From: Lumnitzera littorea
Taxonomy: Eukaryota; Streptophyta; Magnoliopsida; Myrtales; Combretaceae
Direction: 5' to 3'
Assembly: GCA_024138015.1 (NCBI GenBank)
Contig: JAMXBB010000010.1
Span: forward strand, 84,600,339-84,664,338
DNA: 64,000 bases
This document shows, in pieces, positions 47,425 through 58,590 of this stretch. The notes under the pieces were generated by a model. That model was not told the origin of the DNA. It did no database searches and saw only the letters and a program-made list of their open reading frames with translations. Both the position numbers and the translations under genes were made by a program. Position 1 is the stretch's first letter, and the number at the start of each line of letters is the position of its first letter.

Positions 47425-48754
47425 AACACTCTTACACCCTTTGGAAGGATAATCTCTCACTTTCGAGCTCTCAAACACACCCAATCTCTCTCTTTCTCTA
47501 AGCGTAACCCTATCTCTCTCTCTCTAGCATGAGCTTCGAATTGAAGTTCTTTGAGTCAGTCTAACACCATGGCTAGACTGCTTAAGACCCTAGCTCTCAA
47601 AACCAATAACTCATACTTACTACTATAGACTATAGGCATCTCAACTAGCCAACGTTAGGCCTTAAACCCTAACTAATTGTGGCTACCACTTCAAAACATT
47701 GACCACCATGCGTCTTCATCCAAGATCAATAGCATGGTTGACTTTAGTGTCCTCTAAAGCCCCAAGTTATGCTCCCATCTCATCTCTAGCAACCCCCATT
47801 GACGTCGACCACCACGACCCACTACCTTCTAATAATGCATAACCACCAAACAGCCACCTTACACTAAAGCACCATCACTAAACCCCCTATCTCTAATATT
47901 AAACCCATGAAAGTGGGTTTACCTACTTCAAATGCTACCCAAAACTACTGGTAAGAAGTCCCTTGTACCGCCGCTCTCCTTTTCCAAGCTATACACATAC
48001 ATGGCACGTAACCGGGTTGATGAATCGACCCAAGACTTGGACCTCGATCAGAGTACTCAGTTCTTGATCTGTACCCTTAACCTAGTCTAGCCTTTTTTTT
48101 TTTTAATTATTTGTTTAATTATTTACTTATTTATAATAATAGTTTGTAATTGTAAATAAAAAAAGAGAAGAGAATGAAAAAAAAAGAAAAAGAAAATTTG
48201 AAAAAGAAAAAAGAAGAAAAAAATAAATGGAAGAGAAGCTTTGGTATTTTATTTTTGTTTTTAAGCATGTTTGGTAAAAAGAAAAAATGAAAAATAAAAA
48301 ATAAAAAGAAAAATAAATTTTTTTATCACTTAGAAAAATCCATTTTTCAAAAATAAATAAAAACAAATTAACCCTTTTCAAAATTAGATTTTCTTTAGAA
48401 TTTTCCAAGAAAATAATACAAATTAGAACTCTTCCTCTTAGGTGTTTTTCTTAAATAAAATCAAACGACTAAAGAACTTAAACTTGGCCAATTTTCAAAA
48501 AAAAAAAGAAAAAACCAATATACTTAAATTTTATGGAATAAACTATGGAAATTTAATCCCGAATAGCGAGTACGTAGACACTTATACATACGAAGTGATT
48601 GAAAATATGGAAAATTTTATTTTTCCACCTTTTGTAAATAATTGTTCAATTTATCTTTTTTTTTTATATATTTAATTGAATTAACTTAGTTGCATGTGAA
48701 TAGATTTTATTTTTATAAGGGTATTATTGAAAGATAAGATTAATTTTGTATTGG

Positions 48755-50110
48755 TCCCATATAAGATATCAAGAGGAGATGGGAGGTGAGTGAATTGATA
48801 TATTTAAATTTTTGAAAACTTTTTCAATATAAGAAAAATACTCCCCTTAATAACTTAAATTGATGAACAGTGGTATTTTAATAATTCAACACACAACAAT
48901 TAAATAATGCAAATTAAATGAATAAGAAAGGAAAATATCAGGCTGAGGATTTATAAAGCTTTGACTTTCTACCTACTGCTTTTTCGCAATTTCATTGCTG
49001 GGGACTTGGTCTACTTTATCAGTATTATTCTACTCGATCCACTAAATCAAAATCATAAGAAATTTATAAGTAATTGCCACACATAGGCTTACTTAATACT
49101 TTGCTTTGCCTATTTAGCCTTTTCGTAATCTAGACTAATATAGATCTACATAGTACAATCTATTTCTAGTTTTCTTTGAAAAATAAACAAATTGTTACAA
49201 GGAAAAACAAATGAGAATAGCAATATGAATCTCAAGGAATTTCGGATAAAACAAAAGTAACAATAATAAAAAATCCGCTTCAGTTTAGCTTTCTAGAGAA
49301 GTATTTGAACTATGTTTTGTACCCTTTTAGATAGTAGATTATAGCTCTTGGTGGAAAGTTTATGTAATCTATTTGCTTCAGGATTTGAGATTTGTTGAAT
49401 CAAAATTTTCCTTTTATACTTGAGTCTTCTAATGGCAAAAAGATGATGAGAATTATTTTAAATTCAACTTTATCCCTTTTCAACGATTAGATTATTCTAG
49501 GACATCTTGGAGAAGATCTCGGTAATTTGAATTTTTGAATTTGATTCTCTATGCTTGATTAGCAACTTCTAGATAGACTTCAGATTTGAAAATTTACAAT
49601 AAGATATGCTTATCTATAGTTTCCAAATTAGTTTCAATTTTGACAAATGAAATCCCATAAAATTTGAAATCTATTTTATCCTTATTTGATGCTAGATATT
49701 TCTTTGTGACTTATCTAAAGATAACTTCTCTTAAAAATAATCCCCGTGAATCTTGATTCCATATTAAGTGAAACAGAATTAAGTGTATTTCCCTAATACA
49801 CTTAATCAAGTAGAGCTAGGCCTTGTTTAATTTGAACTTGATATGAGTTAATTTCTCATGTTATTTTTTTAGACTAACTATCTAAATAACCTTCTGAAGA
49901 GCATCGGTTTTCTTTTCTCTAAAGTCTTTGAATGAGTTTCTAATGTATTGTACCAAATTTTCTTATAAATTTATAAAACACTTTTTAAAGATTTCCAAAC
50001 TAGTCTCTTTTTCAATCAATTCGGACCTTCTAAATAAGTTTTTGAAAATAACTTGATTTTGCAATTTTAAACTTTCTGAGAACCCTTTTGAATACCTGCA
50101 TTCTTGATGA
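48755..50110. other. Possible further insertion inside the long LTR
   Basis: The stretch starting near CAAGAGGAGATGGGAGGTGAGTGAATTG resembles a common plant repeat beginning, and its base composition differs from the flanking A-rich tracts. No ends or TSD could be fixed and no frame is open, so it is only a suspicion. Confidence 0.25.
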
Positions 50111-50492
50111 TTCATTAGTATTCATCTCCTTTTATTATTATAAAAATATATGAGAGATATCTAAAATTTTGAAAAATTAAAAGTGGTACCTGTTTAAGGT
50201 TTAATAGGTTAGCCTTGGACACAAATATTTGGTTTTTAAAACCGTTTTGAAAGAATTGTATTTTTTTTAGTAGACTAGTGATTAGGTTAAATTAATCCAC
50301 CCAATTGATTTAACCTAACTTATTTCTTCTTAACCTCAATTGGGTGGTGACTTTGAAACAGTTTTCAAAATAAAAAGAAAAACTAAGTTTTTCTTAGCTC
50401 TTAGTCAAGAGTTATTATTAAACGGGTTAGGGTTTAATATTAAACGGGTTAATAAAATAATAAAAACTAGGAAGAGTCTAAGCTTGATAGTT

Positions 50493-50510
50493 TGGCAACT
50501 CCACTAGGGA
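50493..50510 (+). other. PBS, tRNA-Arg type of Ogre/Tat elements
   Basis: TGGCAACTCCACTAGGGA is close to the TGGCGACTC..CTGGGGA PBS of Ogre-like elements. Almost the same string occurs on the minus strand at 26099-26117. Confidence 0.65.
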
Positions 50511-52735
50511 AGTTAAGAGGGCTAGTCACCTAAAAACTTTCAAAATTAAATTTGCCTTTTAAAATACCAATGTTTATTTATTTATTCATTTATTTATTTA
50601 TTATTATGATTCTTTTTTATGTAAATATACTTTTTTTAAATTGTTATATTCATTTTGCATGCAATATACTCAGGATGTTAGGGGGAATGATTGCATCAAG
50701 AATACGTGGTAGATACGGTCAAACTCCTACTGTCTTAAGATATTAGGAGGGGAGCCATTGTGTAGGTTTTGGGTGTTGTAGGGTAATCATCGCTTGGGGT
50801 TGATTAGGCTACCTTACTCAAACTTCGATGTGATTAAGAAACCATTTTTTTCGAAAATGTGTGAGGTCATAGAGTTTAAAAAACATTATAACCTACTCAA
50901 ATTGCATACACCTAGATTATGAGTTAATACATTACTCCTAGAAGTTACAACCCCATTAATGTTTTGTGATCAATTTTTGTACCTATTTTTTTTATAAACA
51001 TTGAATCAAATAGTAAGGTTACAGCTTAAGGAATAATGTATTAACCCAAATGGTTCTAGCATCTGCATGCTTCTACGTATATTCTTTTGTTTTATTGATA
51101 AATAGTTCTTGTTCATGAAATGTTTAGGCCTAAGGATAATGGCAAGTAACCAAGTTAACAATTAGAGAATCAATAGGCTATAGGACCTCCCTAGGATTTG
51201 TGAGCAGTTGATAGAAGTTGAGATTACCTATTTGAAAGAGAAGCATAAATGCTCTAAAGCTCACAATCGGGCCTTAAAAGCCTTTCTTAGATAAGTCATT
51301 GGAGAAACCCATGAAATGTTGGAAGACTTTAGAGCTTGTTTGCAAGACTTAGTTTAGGGCTTTTCAAATTATAACTAAGAGGCCTAGAATAAATGTTAAG
51401 TTTCATTGACTAATAGTCAAGAATAAGTATTAGGCTCTCTTCCTTTGTTTTTTGTACTCTAAGTTTCTAAAATAGTAAAAGTTCCCTTTAGCTTACTATT
51501 CTTCATTTTTGGGTATTCCCTTTTGGTAAATAGTCTTTCATCTAACTATTTTTCTCCCTCACTTAGGGAAATGCAAATAAATTCCATAGACTTGTAAATA
51601 GAACCCTAAAAATCACAATCCTTATTTGCAGTTAGATTTCTTGGCTTCTGTAAAATAAAGCCTTACCTTTCTCTCTCATAAAAAAAAAAATACAAAGGAA
51701 AAAGAAAAGAAAAAAAAAAAGAAATAAAAGTTGCTAACAGTTACAAATTCTTATGGGATATTGACAAACAGAGCCACTTAGCCCGTTAAGGAAGCCAACC
51801 CAAACACAAGCCCCTCGCCTCGCTAAGGTAGTAAAGCAACTAACCTAAACAAAGCTACTCGGCCAGTTAAAGCAGGCAACCTAAACATAAAGCCATTTAG
51901 CTTGTTAAAGTAGCTAACCTAAACATAAGCCCCTTGGCCCATTAAAGCAGTCAAACCAAAACACGAGCCAACCTATTAGGGTAGTTGACCTAAACACAAA
52001 CCTTGACCCATCAAAGTAGCCAAACCAAACTAAAACCCTAGTCCATTGAGAAAACCAAACCTAACCATAAACCAAGTTTAATCAAATGAAAAGTATCAAA
52101 TTGGGGCATGTTTTAAGAAACTAAGGGGCAAAGTCAATCTCTACCACGGGGTAAATAAATATAGATTTCTTGTTAAGGAAACTCATTTTTAAAAGGTTTA
52201 TGATGAAAAGAGATAAGCTATATCTTATACGCTAACCCATATCTTATACGCTAACCCTTAAACACTTTGAGAGATAAGTCCAATTATGGTGAGGATGCTT
52301 TAGACTCTCTCCTCAAAGGAAGTCCATTTTGAATTTGATATGCAAATTAAAATGAAGTTAAACAGTTATTTTCTAATCTCAAACACAATTATCCTTTGTT
52401 AATTTCGTTAGACTAACTTAGAGTATTTTCAAATTTAAACCTTGTCAAGAACTATTCCATATTGGGGCAATTTAGAGGTTAGGGTTATTGATTAGGAGAA
52501 AAGGATAAAAACTGGTTTATGCTTGCCTAGGTAGCATATATTTAAGGATAATTTTTATTTCTAATAAGTTATTTTTTTTTTAAATGAAGAAGAGCCAATT
52601 CCTTTTCAAACACCTTAAGCTCAAATGTACCTCACCTAACTCCATACACTAGGAATCCATAGATTTAGGGCCTTGAATCTCTTAAAGACAAAAAAAAAAA
52701 AAAAAACTCGGTGTGAGCCTTGTATTCAACAAATA
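50511..52735 (+). other. Noncoding interior following the Ogre/Tat-like LTR
   Basis: This is the region after the PBS. No gag or pol frame could be followed; short runs around 51130-51350 look like eroded coding sequence but were not assignable. Poly-A tracts occur at about 51680-51720 and 52691-52706. An irregular tandem repeat lies at 51780-52080. Confidence 0.4.
51780..52080. repeat. Irregular tandem repeat, unit about 36-45 bp
   Basis: Variants of AACCTAAACA followed by AAGCC and TTAAAGCAG recur at 51797, 51842, 51878, 51916, 51954 and about 51988. Confidence 0.75.
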
Positions 52736-55700
52736 GGAATCGAGCAGGTAAATTTAGGGTATTGATGAAAGTAACTCAATTAATCTAAAAATTTACAATT
52801 AGGGTCGAGACATTAGACAAGGAGACCTGGTGGGTCGGAATATTAAAAATATAATAAAATAATAATAATATAGCTAAAATAGTATAATTTAACTATATTA
52901 AATATTATTCGTCGTAATTGCATAAAATAAGTTTTGTTAGTTTGTAAACTTTTAGAAATAAACTATATATCATATAAAATTAATATAGGACATAAAATAA
53001 CATATATAATATATACATACATGTTGTGTGCAGTTTCTAAGTATATACATATACTTGTAATTAGCTAAAATATCTTAATATATGCATTTTATGCTAAAAT
53101 AACCTAAGAAAATTAATTAAAAAATTATAAAAAATTCATGGCAATTGAGATTAAGTTGTTAAGGTGTGTGGAAAGACCATGGATAGGTGTTAAGTAAGTA
53201 TGGAAAAGAATCATGCAAATGGAGTGAAGATACTTAAAGGAAATTGCAAGAAAAGAGAGAAAGAATTTCAATTCAGCACTTGATCAACTAGGAAAAATCT
53301 AGAAAACCTCTCTAACATATTAAACATGCAAATATTAAGTTAGTAAAGATCAGAGTGAGCTAGAACAAATAAAGGAGAAAATTTGGTAAAAATAGCAAAT
53401 TAGTGCGCATTTTAGGTGATTCAGTGGTTCATTGGTGTAAAGTGGATCTGGAAGTCAATTGACTACCCCACCATAAGGAGCAGTCGGTAACTAGTGGTTT
53501 CGACAAGATGGGGGAAGTTGCTGCTGGCTGGAGTTAGATTTTTCGATAAGATCTAAATTTTACCTGATTTTGTAAAATTTTGTAAAAATACAAAAAATAC
53601 CTAGAAAATTATGAAAAAAATTATTCTTACTTATTTTTTTTTTGTATAGAATCTAGAAAAAAATATTATTTTGTATAAATTTAGTATCTATTATATACAT
53701 TCTTAAGAAATTGGATAATTTTTGAAGTTGAAATAAATTAGACAAACGATGTAGTTTTCACTTCAAAATTTTTATATAAACTATCCTAAGTTAATATAAA
53801 TTTCCTATGTCAAAATTTTTCATGATACTATTTTTCATATTTTTTTTTTAATTTTTGAGCCTAAAATTATGCCCAAAATGGTATTTTATTGAAGAATATA
53901 GTGTTTCTTTGCATAATTCCACTTATATACTGAGTTTGAATCATATTAGGAGTAAGTATACTATTTTGGAGTGGTTGGATTGATTGGTAAAGTGAGAAGT
54001 TATGAGAAGTTGGAAGTTAGCCTAAAATAGTAAAGTTAGTATTTGACTAATTTAGTGAAATTAAAACAATTGATGCATCGAAATGTAATGTATGAGAAAT
54101 TGGGAAGTAATGAAGCTAAGGAAAGTTTGTTTGAAGTGTTATTATTGTTTTTAATTTGACTCTATAGTTATAATTCTAAAGGAAAGTTGGTAAATTGGCT
54201 AAACTTAGGATCTTGGTTGAGAGTACATGATAATTTAGAGGATTTTAAGGATGAATTTTACATTAGATTGATACTTAAAGAGTAAGTTAGAAGCAAAAAT
54301 TATGAAGTAAATGTGAAAACATGGGAAGTAGAGGATTAGTTAAAGGATGATTTTATTAAAAATGCTGTAGATAATAGAGTCATAGGGTAGCTCAGAGAAT
54401 TGTTAAATAAGGAGCTTAACCTGGAGAAGTTCAAATGCTATCTCAGAGGATAAAATTAGTGTAATGAATAATCTCTGTATAGCTAAGAGAGAAACTCAAA
54501 GGATTTTTGGACTAAAGGAAATTAAAATAAAACTACTTAGAACTAAGTTTAAAGGATTTTTAACTAAAGAAAATTATTGTAAATCACTTAGATCACAACT
54601 TAGAGGATTTGGTTGATTAGGTTAGCATATGAAAATCAATGAATGGTTAAGAAATCATGATTTTTAAGTGAAATTAACTTATGAAATTTATGACTAAACA
54701 ACCAAAAACATATATAACAAACTAATAATTAATGAATTAAGACTTGAAAACTAATTTATTGTATATTTTTAGGGATAGGTGAAGAATAAGAAGGCAATGG
54801 TCAAGAGTAAGTTATTAGTAGATACATGTAAGTTGGGATCGATTTCTTGTAGCATGTTGAAGTATCATTTCATGATACTTGGAGAAGTAAGAGTGCTCGT
54901 TTTTGGTTATAGCTAGATTGTTTGTGCGTCTACTATATATGTGCTTGTGATACTGATTGTTGATTGAGAGTTGAACTCTGAATGTTGTTTTTTGCTCGAT
55001 TATATTATGTCTTATGTGTATGAACTTGGTTGCTCACCTTATAATTTCGACTAAATTTGAATTGACTAAGATCTAACTTGACATTTATGAACCCAATAGG
55101 GGTAATGATTAGGTTATCAGACTAAATATTAATACTTTGATGAGGATAACAGAAATTGTCATTTTCTTACCCTTAATCAAACTAAATGACAAGAGAGGAG
55201 GTCACAACAAGGTTGGGAATCATGATTTGAATGTTGTTTAAGGAGGAGAAATCTCTCTATTGCACAAGCTCGAATTTAGTTTGATAGTGTTGTATTGAAA
55301 CTCCTCGAAATCCAGGTTAGAGTGGATGTAATTATTCTAACTTCACAATGGATCGGATAAACATTATGAGATGATCTATCATTTGTCTATTACATTTGCA
55401 TTTAATTAATGATTAAACAACCATGTTTGTTAATGTACTCTTACAACTCCATTCCTTCTTACTAAGCTAGTAGAGCTCACATCCCAATAGATTGTTTTGC
55501 AAGTGTGAAATAGAACTCAAAGATGCCTTATTACAGTTGTTCGTAGGTTAGTTTTGACGGGTTGGGGAGTGAAGTGATGAAGTTTAATAAATGGATCAAA
55601 GCTCATGTCACTTTTGTTTTTCTTTTATGGGAAGATTACAAGGTCTTCTTGGGAGGCCTTATAGTCTTCGTTGGCTTACTGTGATATATATATTTTATAT

Positions 55701-55997
55701 GTAATATAGTCTTCCTATGGAGATGTACGTTTTCTTTTGAAAACTCTAGTACTTTTGATGTATGATAAGCTAGGTAAAAGAACTAAACTATATGTAAGTA
55801 TGAGAATATGTATTTTGTAAAGTGTTACTCTACAGGTCTTATCTACTATGGGTACTCATTTGACTATTTTAAAGCTGGTTGAGTTATTTTTTGCCTTGTG
55901 TGGACTATACCTATGTTAATAGCTAAAGGAATAGCTTCTAGCCTAGGTTGGTTTATATGGTAGGGCTGTTACGACTCCTTGAATTTGGGGTGTAACA
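52736..55997 (-). mobile_element. 3.3-kb LTR-like copy 2
   Basis: It aligns along its whole length with 41701-45016. The minus-strand start TGTTACACCCCAAATTC is intact. It is noncoding and no TSD was found at its left end. Together with copy 1 it defines a dispersed family with long, probably solo, LTRs. Confidence 0.65.
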
Positions 55998-57249
55998 TTT
56001 GGCAATAGAGATAATCACCTTTGGAGCTAAAGAAAAGAATGAAGAGTAAGAAACATTTAGGCAAAGTGATAAATAAAAGAAAAAAAAAAGAGAAAAGAGA
56101 AAGGAGAAAGGCTTGAAAATCGGGCTTGTATGTAAAAGAGATAAGCCCCAACCAAAGAAGGCTAAGAAGATGCAAGGCTTAGAATAAAAACCTAAACATT
56201 GCTAAGAAACACAAAGCTCTTATGCCCATTTTGAACCACATCCCAAGCCTAAAAACATAAAAGCTCCATATCCACTCTAAATCATACTTTAAAATCATAA
56301 ACAGAAAACTTTCTTACCTGTACTGAATCATACAAGGCCTTCCCTCCTACAAGGCCTCCTTACCTATAATATCTCCTACGCTTGATAAAAGCTCTTCTAA
56401 TCTTAAAGAATAATTTATTTTTAATAAAAATTATTTTTGAAATTAGGGCAAGCACACATTTAGTTTTTTCCTAGGGTTTCTTAACTTATATACTCAGGTT
56501 AAATAAGTAAATCTTTCAAAACAGATCTTCTCATTAGTCCCTCTTGAAACCATTTGATCAAAAGTCGAAATTCGCAATGTTGAATTGAAAAAGACCTAAC
56601 AGATTGATCAAGGTGTATCACTTGTAAATTGGATTATAATTTTTAAAACAATAGTCAGGAGTGAAATCTGGACCGAAAGTGCACAAAGAAGCTCTCTTTA
56701 ACTAGACTAATCATGAGTTACCTTTTCCTTAAGGAAAAAAATGTTTGAAATCACAAGGCTCCATGAGGAAGCCCAGTATTAGGGTTAGGAGACATTTTCA
56801 AAGATTAAGAAGAATACGAGATGCCTCATGTGATTACCAAGGAAGGGGATGCTTATAACATTTGCTCTTTAATAAGAATTTATACTTGTTAACAAACTTT
56901 CAAGTAAAAAAAAGAGAGAGAAAGTAAAGGCTTGTTATAAGTTTTTTTTTTTATCCATTTTCAAGTCTATGTTGGCACGAGTGGCTAAGCTTTCAATTTA
57001 TGTCACCTACTTCTTTCCAATGTGGTCAAACCTTTTAAAGTTGACCATAATAGTCTAGGTCATTCTCACTGATGTAGTTTTTTATGTCCATTAACTCTTT
57101 TTTTTTTTTTTTAGATTAAGGAACGTAATCCTTGATGCCTCTTTTCATCATAAATGGTTTTCACTAAATTCTTTGTTTTAAAAATTTTCAAGTCAAAAGT
57201 TTTTCAAACTGGTTACATCCCTCACTTTGCTTTTTCAATCGTTCATCAA
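55998..57249. other. Noncoding DNA between LTR-like copy 2 and the minisatellite
   Basis: A-rich and purine-rich tracts, with no coding frame recognised. It may be the continuation of the interior of the Ogre/Tat-like element. Confidence 0.4.
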
Positions 57250-58580
57250 TTTTCCTCCTTAAGGTTTTAGCTAGCTCAAGGAGTGCTTGCCCACCTCTTA
57301 ATCTCTTTTAGGATTCTAGCTAACTCAAGGAGCACTTGCTCACCTCTTAATCTTTTTTAGGGTTCTAGCTAACTCAAGGATTGCTGACTGTCTCTCAATC
57401 TGTTTTAGGGTTCTAGCTAACTTAAGGAGCGCTTACCCACCTCTCAATCATTTTTAACATTCTAGCTAGCTCAAGGAGTACTTGCCCACCTCCTAATCTC
57501 TTTTAGGGTTCTAACAAGCTTAATGAGCTCTATCCCATCCATACCTTTTTAGGGTTCTAGCTAGCCTAAGGAGTGTTTGCTCGCCCCTCAATCTCTTTTA
57601 GGGCTTTAGCTAGCTTAAGAGGTGCTTGCTTGCCTCATACCTTTTTAGGGTTTTAGTTAGCTTAATGAGCGTTGACCCATCTCATAATCTCTTTTAGGGT
57701 TCTAGCCAACTTAAGAAGCGATGTCCCATCTACAATCTTTTTAGGGTTCTAATCAATTCAAGGAGTGTTGACATGTCTCTCAATCTCTGTTAGGGTTCTA
57801 GCCAGCTTAAGGAGTGTTGTCCCATCCATAATCTTTTTAATGTTCCAGCTAGCTTAAGGAGCGCCAACCCGTCTCTCAATCTCTTTTAGGGTTTTAACCA
57901 GCTTAAGGAGTGTTGTCTTATCTTACACCTTATTAAGGTTATAGCTAGCTTATGGAGTATTAACCAATCTCATAATCTCTTTTAGGGTTTTAGCCTTCTC
58001 AAGGAGCGTTGTCTCATCTACAATCTTTTTAGGGTTCCAGCCAGCTTAAGGAGCGTTGGCTTGCCTCTCAATCTCTTTTAGGTTTCTAGCCAGCTCAAGG
58101 AGTGTTGATCTGTCTCATAATCTCTTTTAAGGTTCTAGCTAACTCGAGGAGTGCTGTCTAATCTACAATCTTTTTAGGGTTTCAGCCAGCTTAAGGAGTG
58201 CTGACTCATCTCATAATCTTTTTAGGGTTTCAGCTAGCTTAAGGAGTGCTGTCTCGTCCTTAACCTTTTAGGATTCTAAGAGTGCTGTCCTAAGTCTTAT
58301 TTTTTAGGGTTCTGGCCAACTCCAAGAGTGCTGTCCCATCTCAAATCTTTTTAGGGTCTTAACTAATTTAAGGAGCACTTTACTTACCTGCCTATGTTAG
58401 TCAACTGAGGGTCTTAGCTAGCTCAATGAGTGCTTTGCCTGTTCACCTAGGTTTGTTAGCTTATAGGGGTACTATAAGGTTTCAAATTGTCGTTTAAGGT
58501 TTTGGCCAATTTAAGGAGCGCTTCACTTGTTTACCTAGGTTAGTTAACTCAAAGGAGCACGATTGGGTTCTCATTTAGGG
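57250..58580. repeat. Minisatellite, about 27 units of 48-49 bp
   Basis: The core TTTTAGGGTTCTAGCTA[A/G]CTCAAGGAG...CTC.ATCTC repeats with starts about 48-49 bp apart (landmark positions 57270, 57319, 57368, 57416, 57465, 57514, 57560 and onward). Units become more variable after 58270. It is noncoding. Such arrays are frequent in the interiors of Ogre/Tat elements, but membership here is inferred. Confidence 0.88.
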
Positions 58581-58590
58581 TCTTAACATG

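Larger units (their letters stand above)
46493..50490 (+). repeat. Long LTR, Ogre/Tat-like (about 4 kb)
   Basis: The start TGTAGACACCCTAG with TTTTACCCCC is typical of Ogre/Tat-type LTRs. The end is set by the PBS at 50493. Inside are a TATAAATA box with a pyrimidine-rich leader (47417 onward), A-rich low-complexity tracts (46560-46700, 48160-48320) and a tRNA-like sequence near 46905-47020. The exact right end is uncertain because no clean CA precedes the PBS. No second copy was found in the window, so the 3' LTR is missing, truncated or outside. Confidence 0.65.

Noticed and set aside
48127..48408. 93-codon minus-strand frame rich in Phe, Leu and Lys
   Set aside because: It is the translation of A-rich low-complexity tracts inside the long LTR.
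52731..56002. Target duplication around LTR-like copy 2
   Set aside because: The bases next to the two ends (AAATA and TTTGG) do not match, so no TSD is claimed.
57250..58580. CRISPR-like regular array
   Set aside because: The units are contiguous degenerate tandem repeats without unique spacers, in plant DNA.
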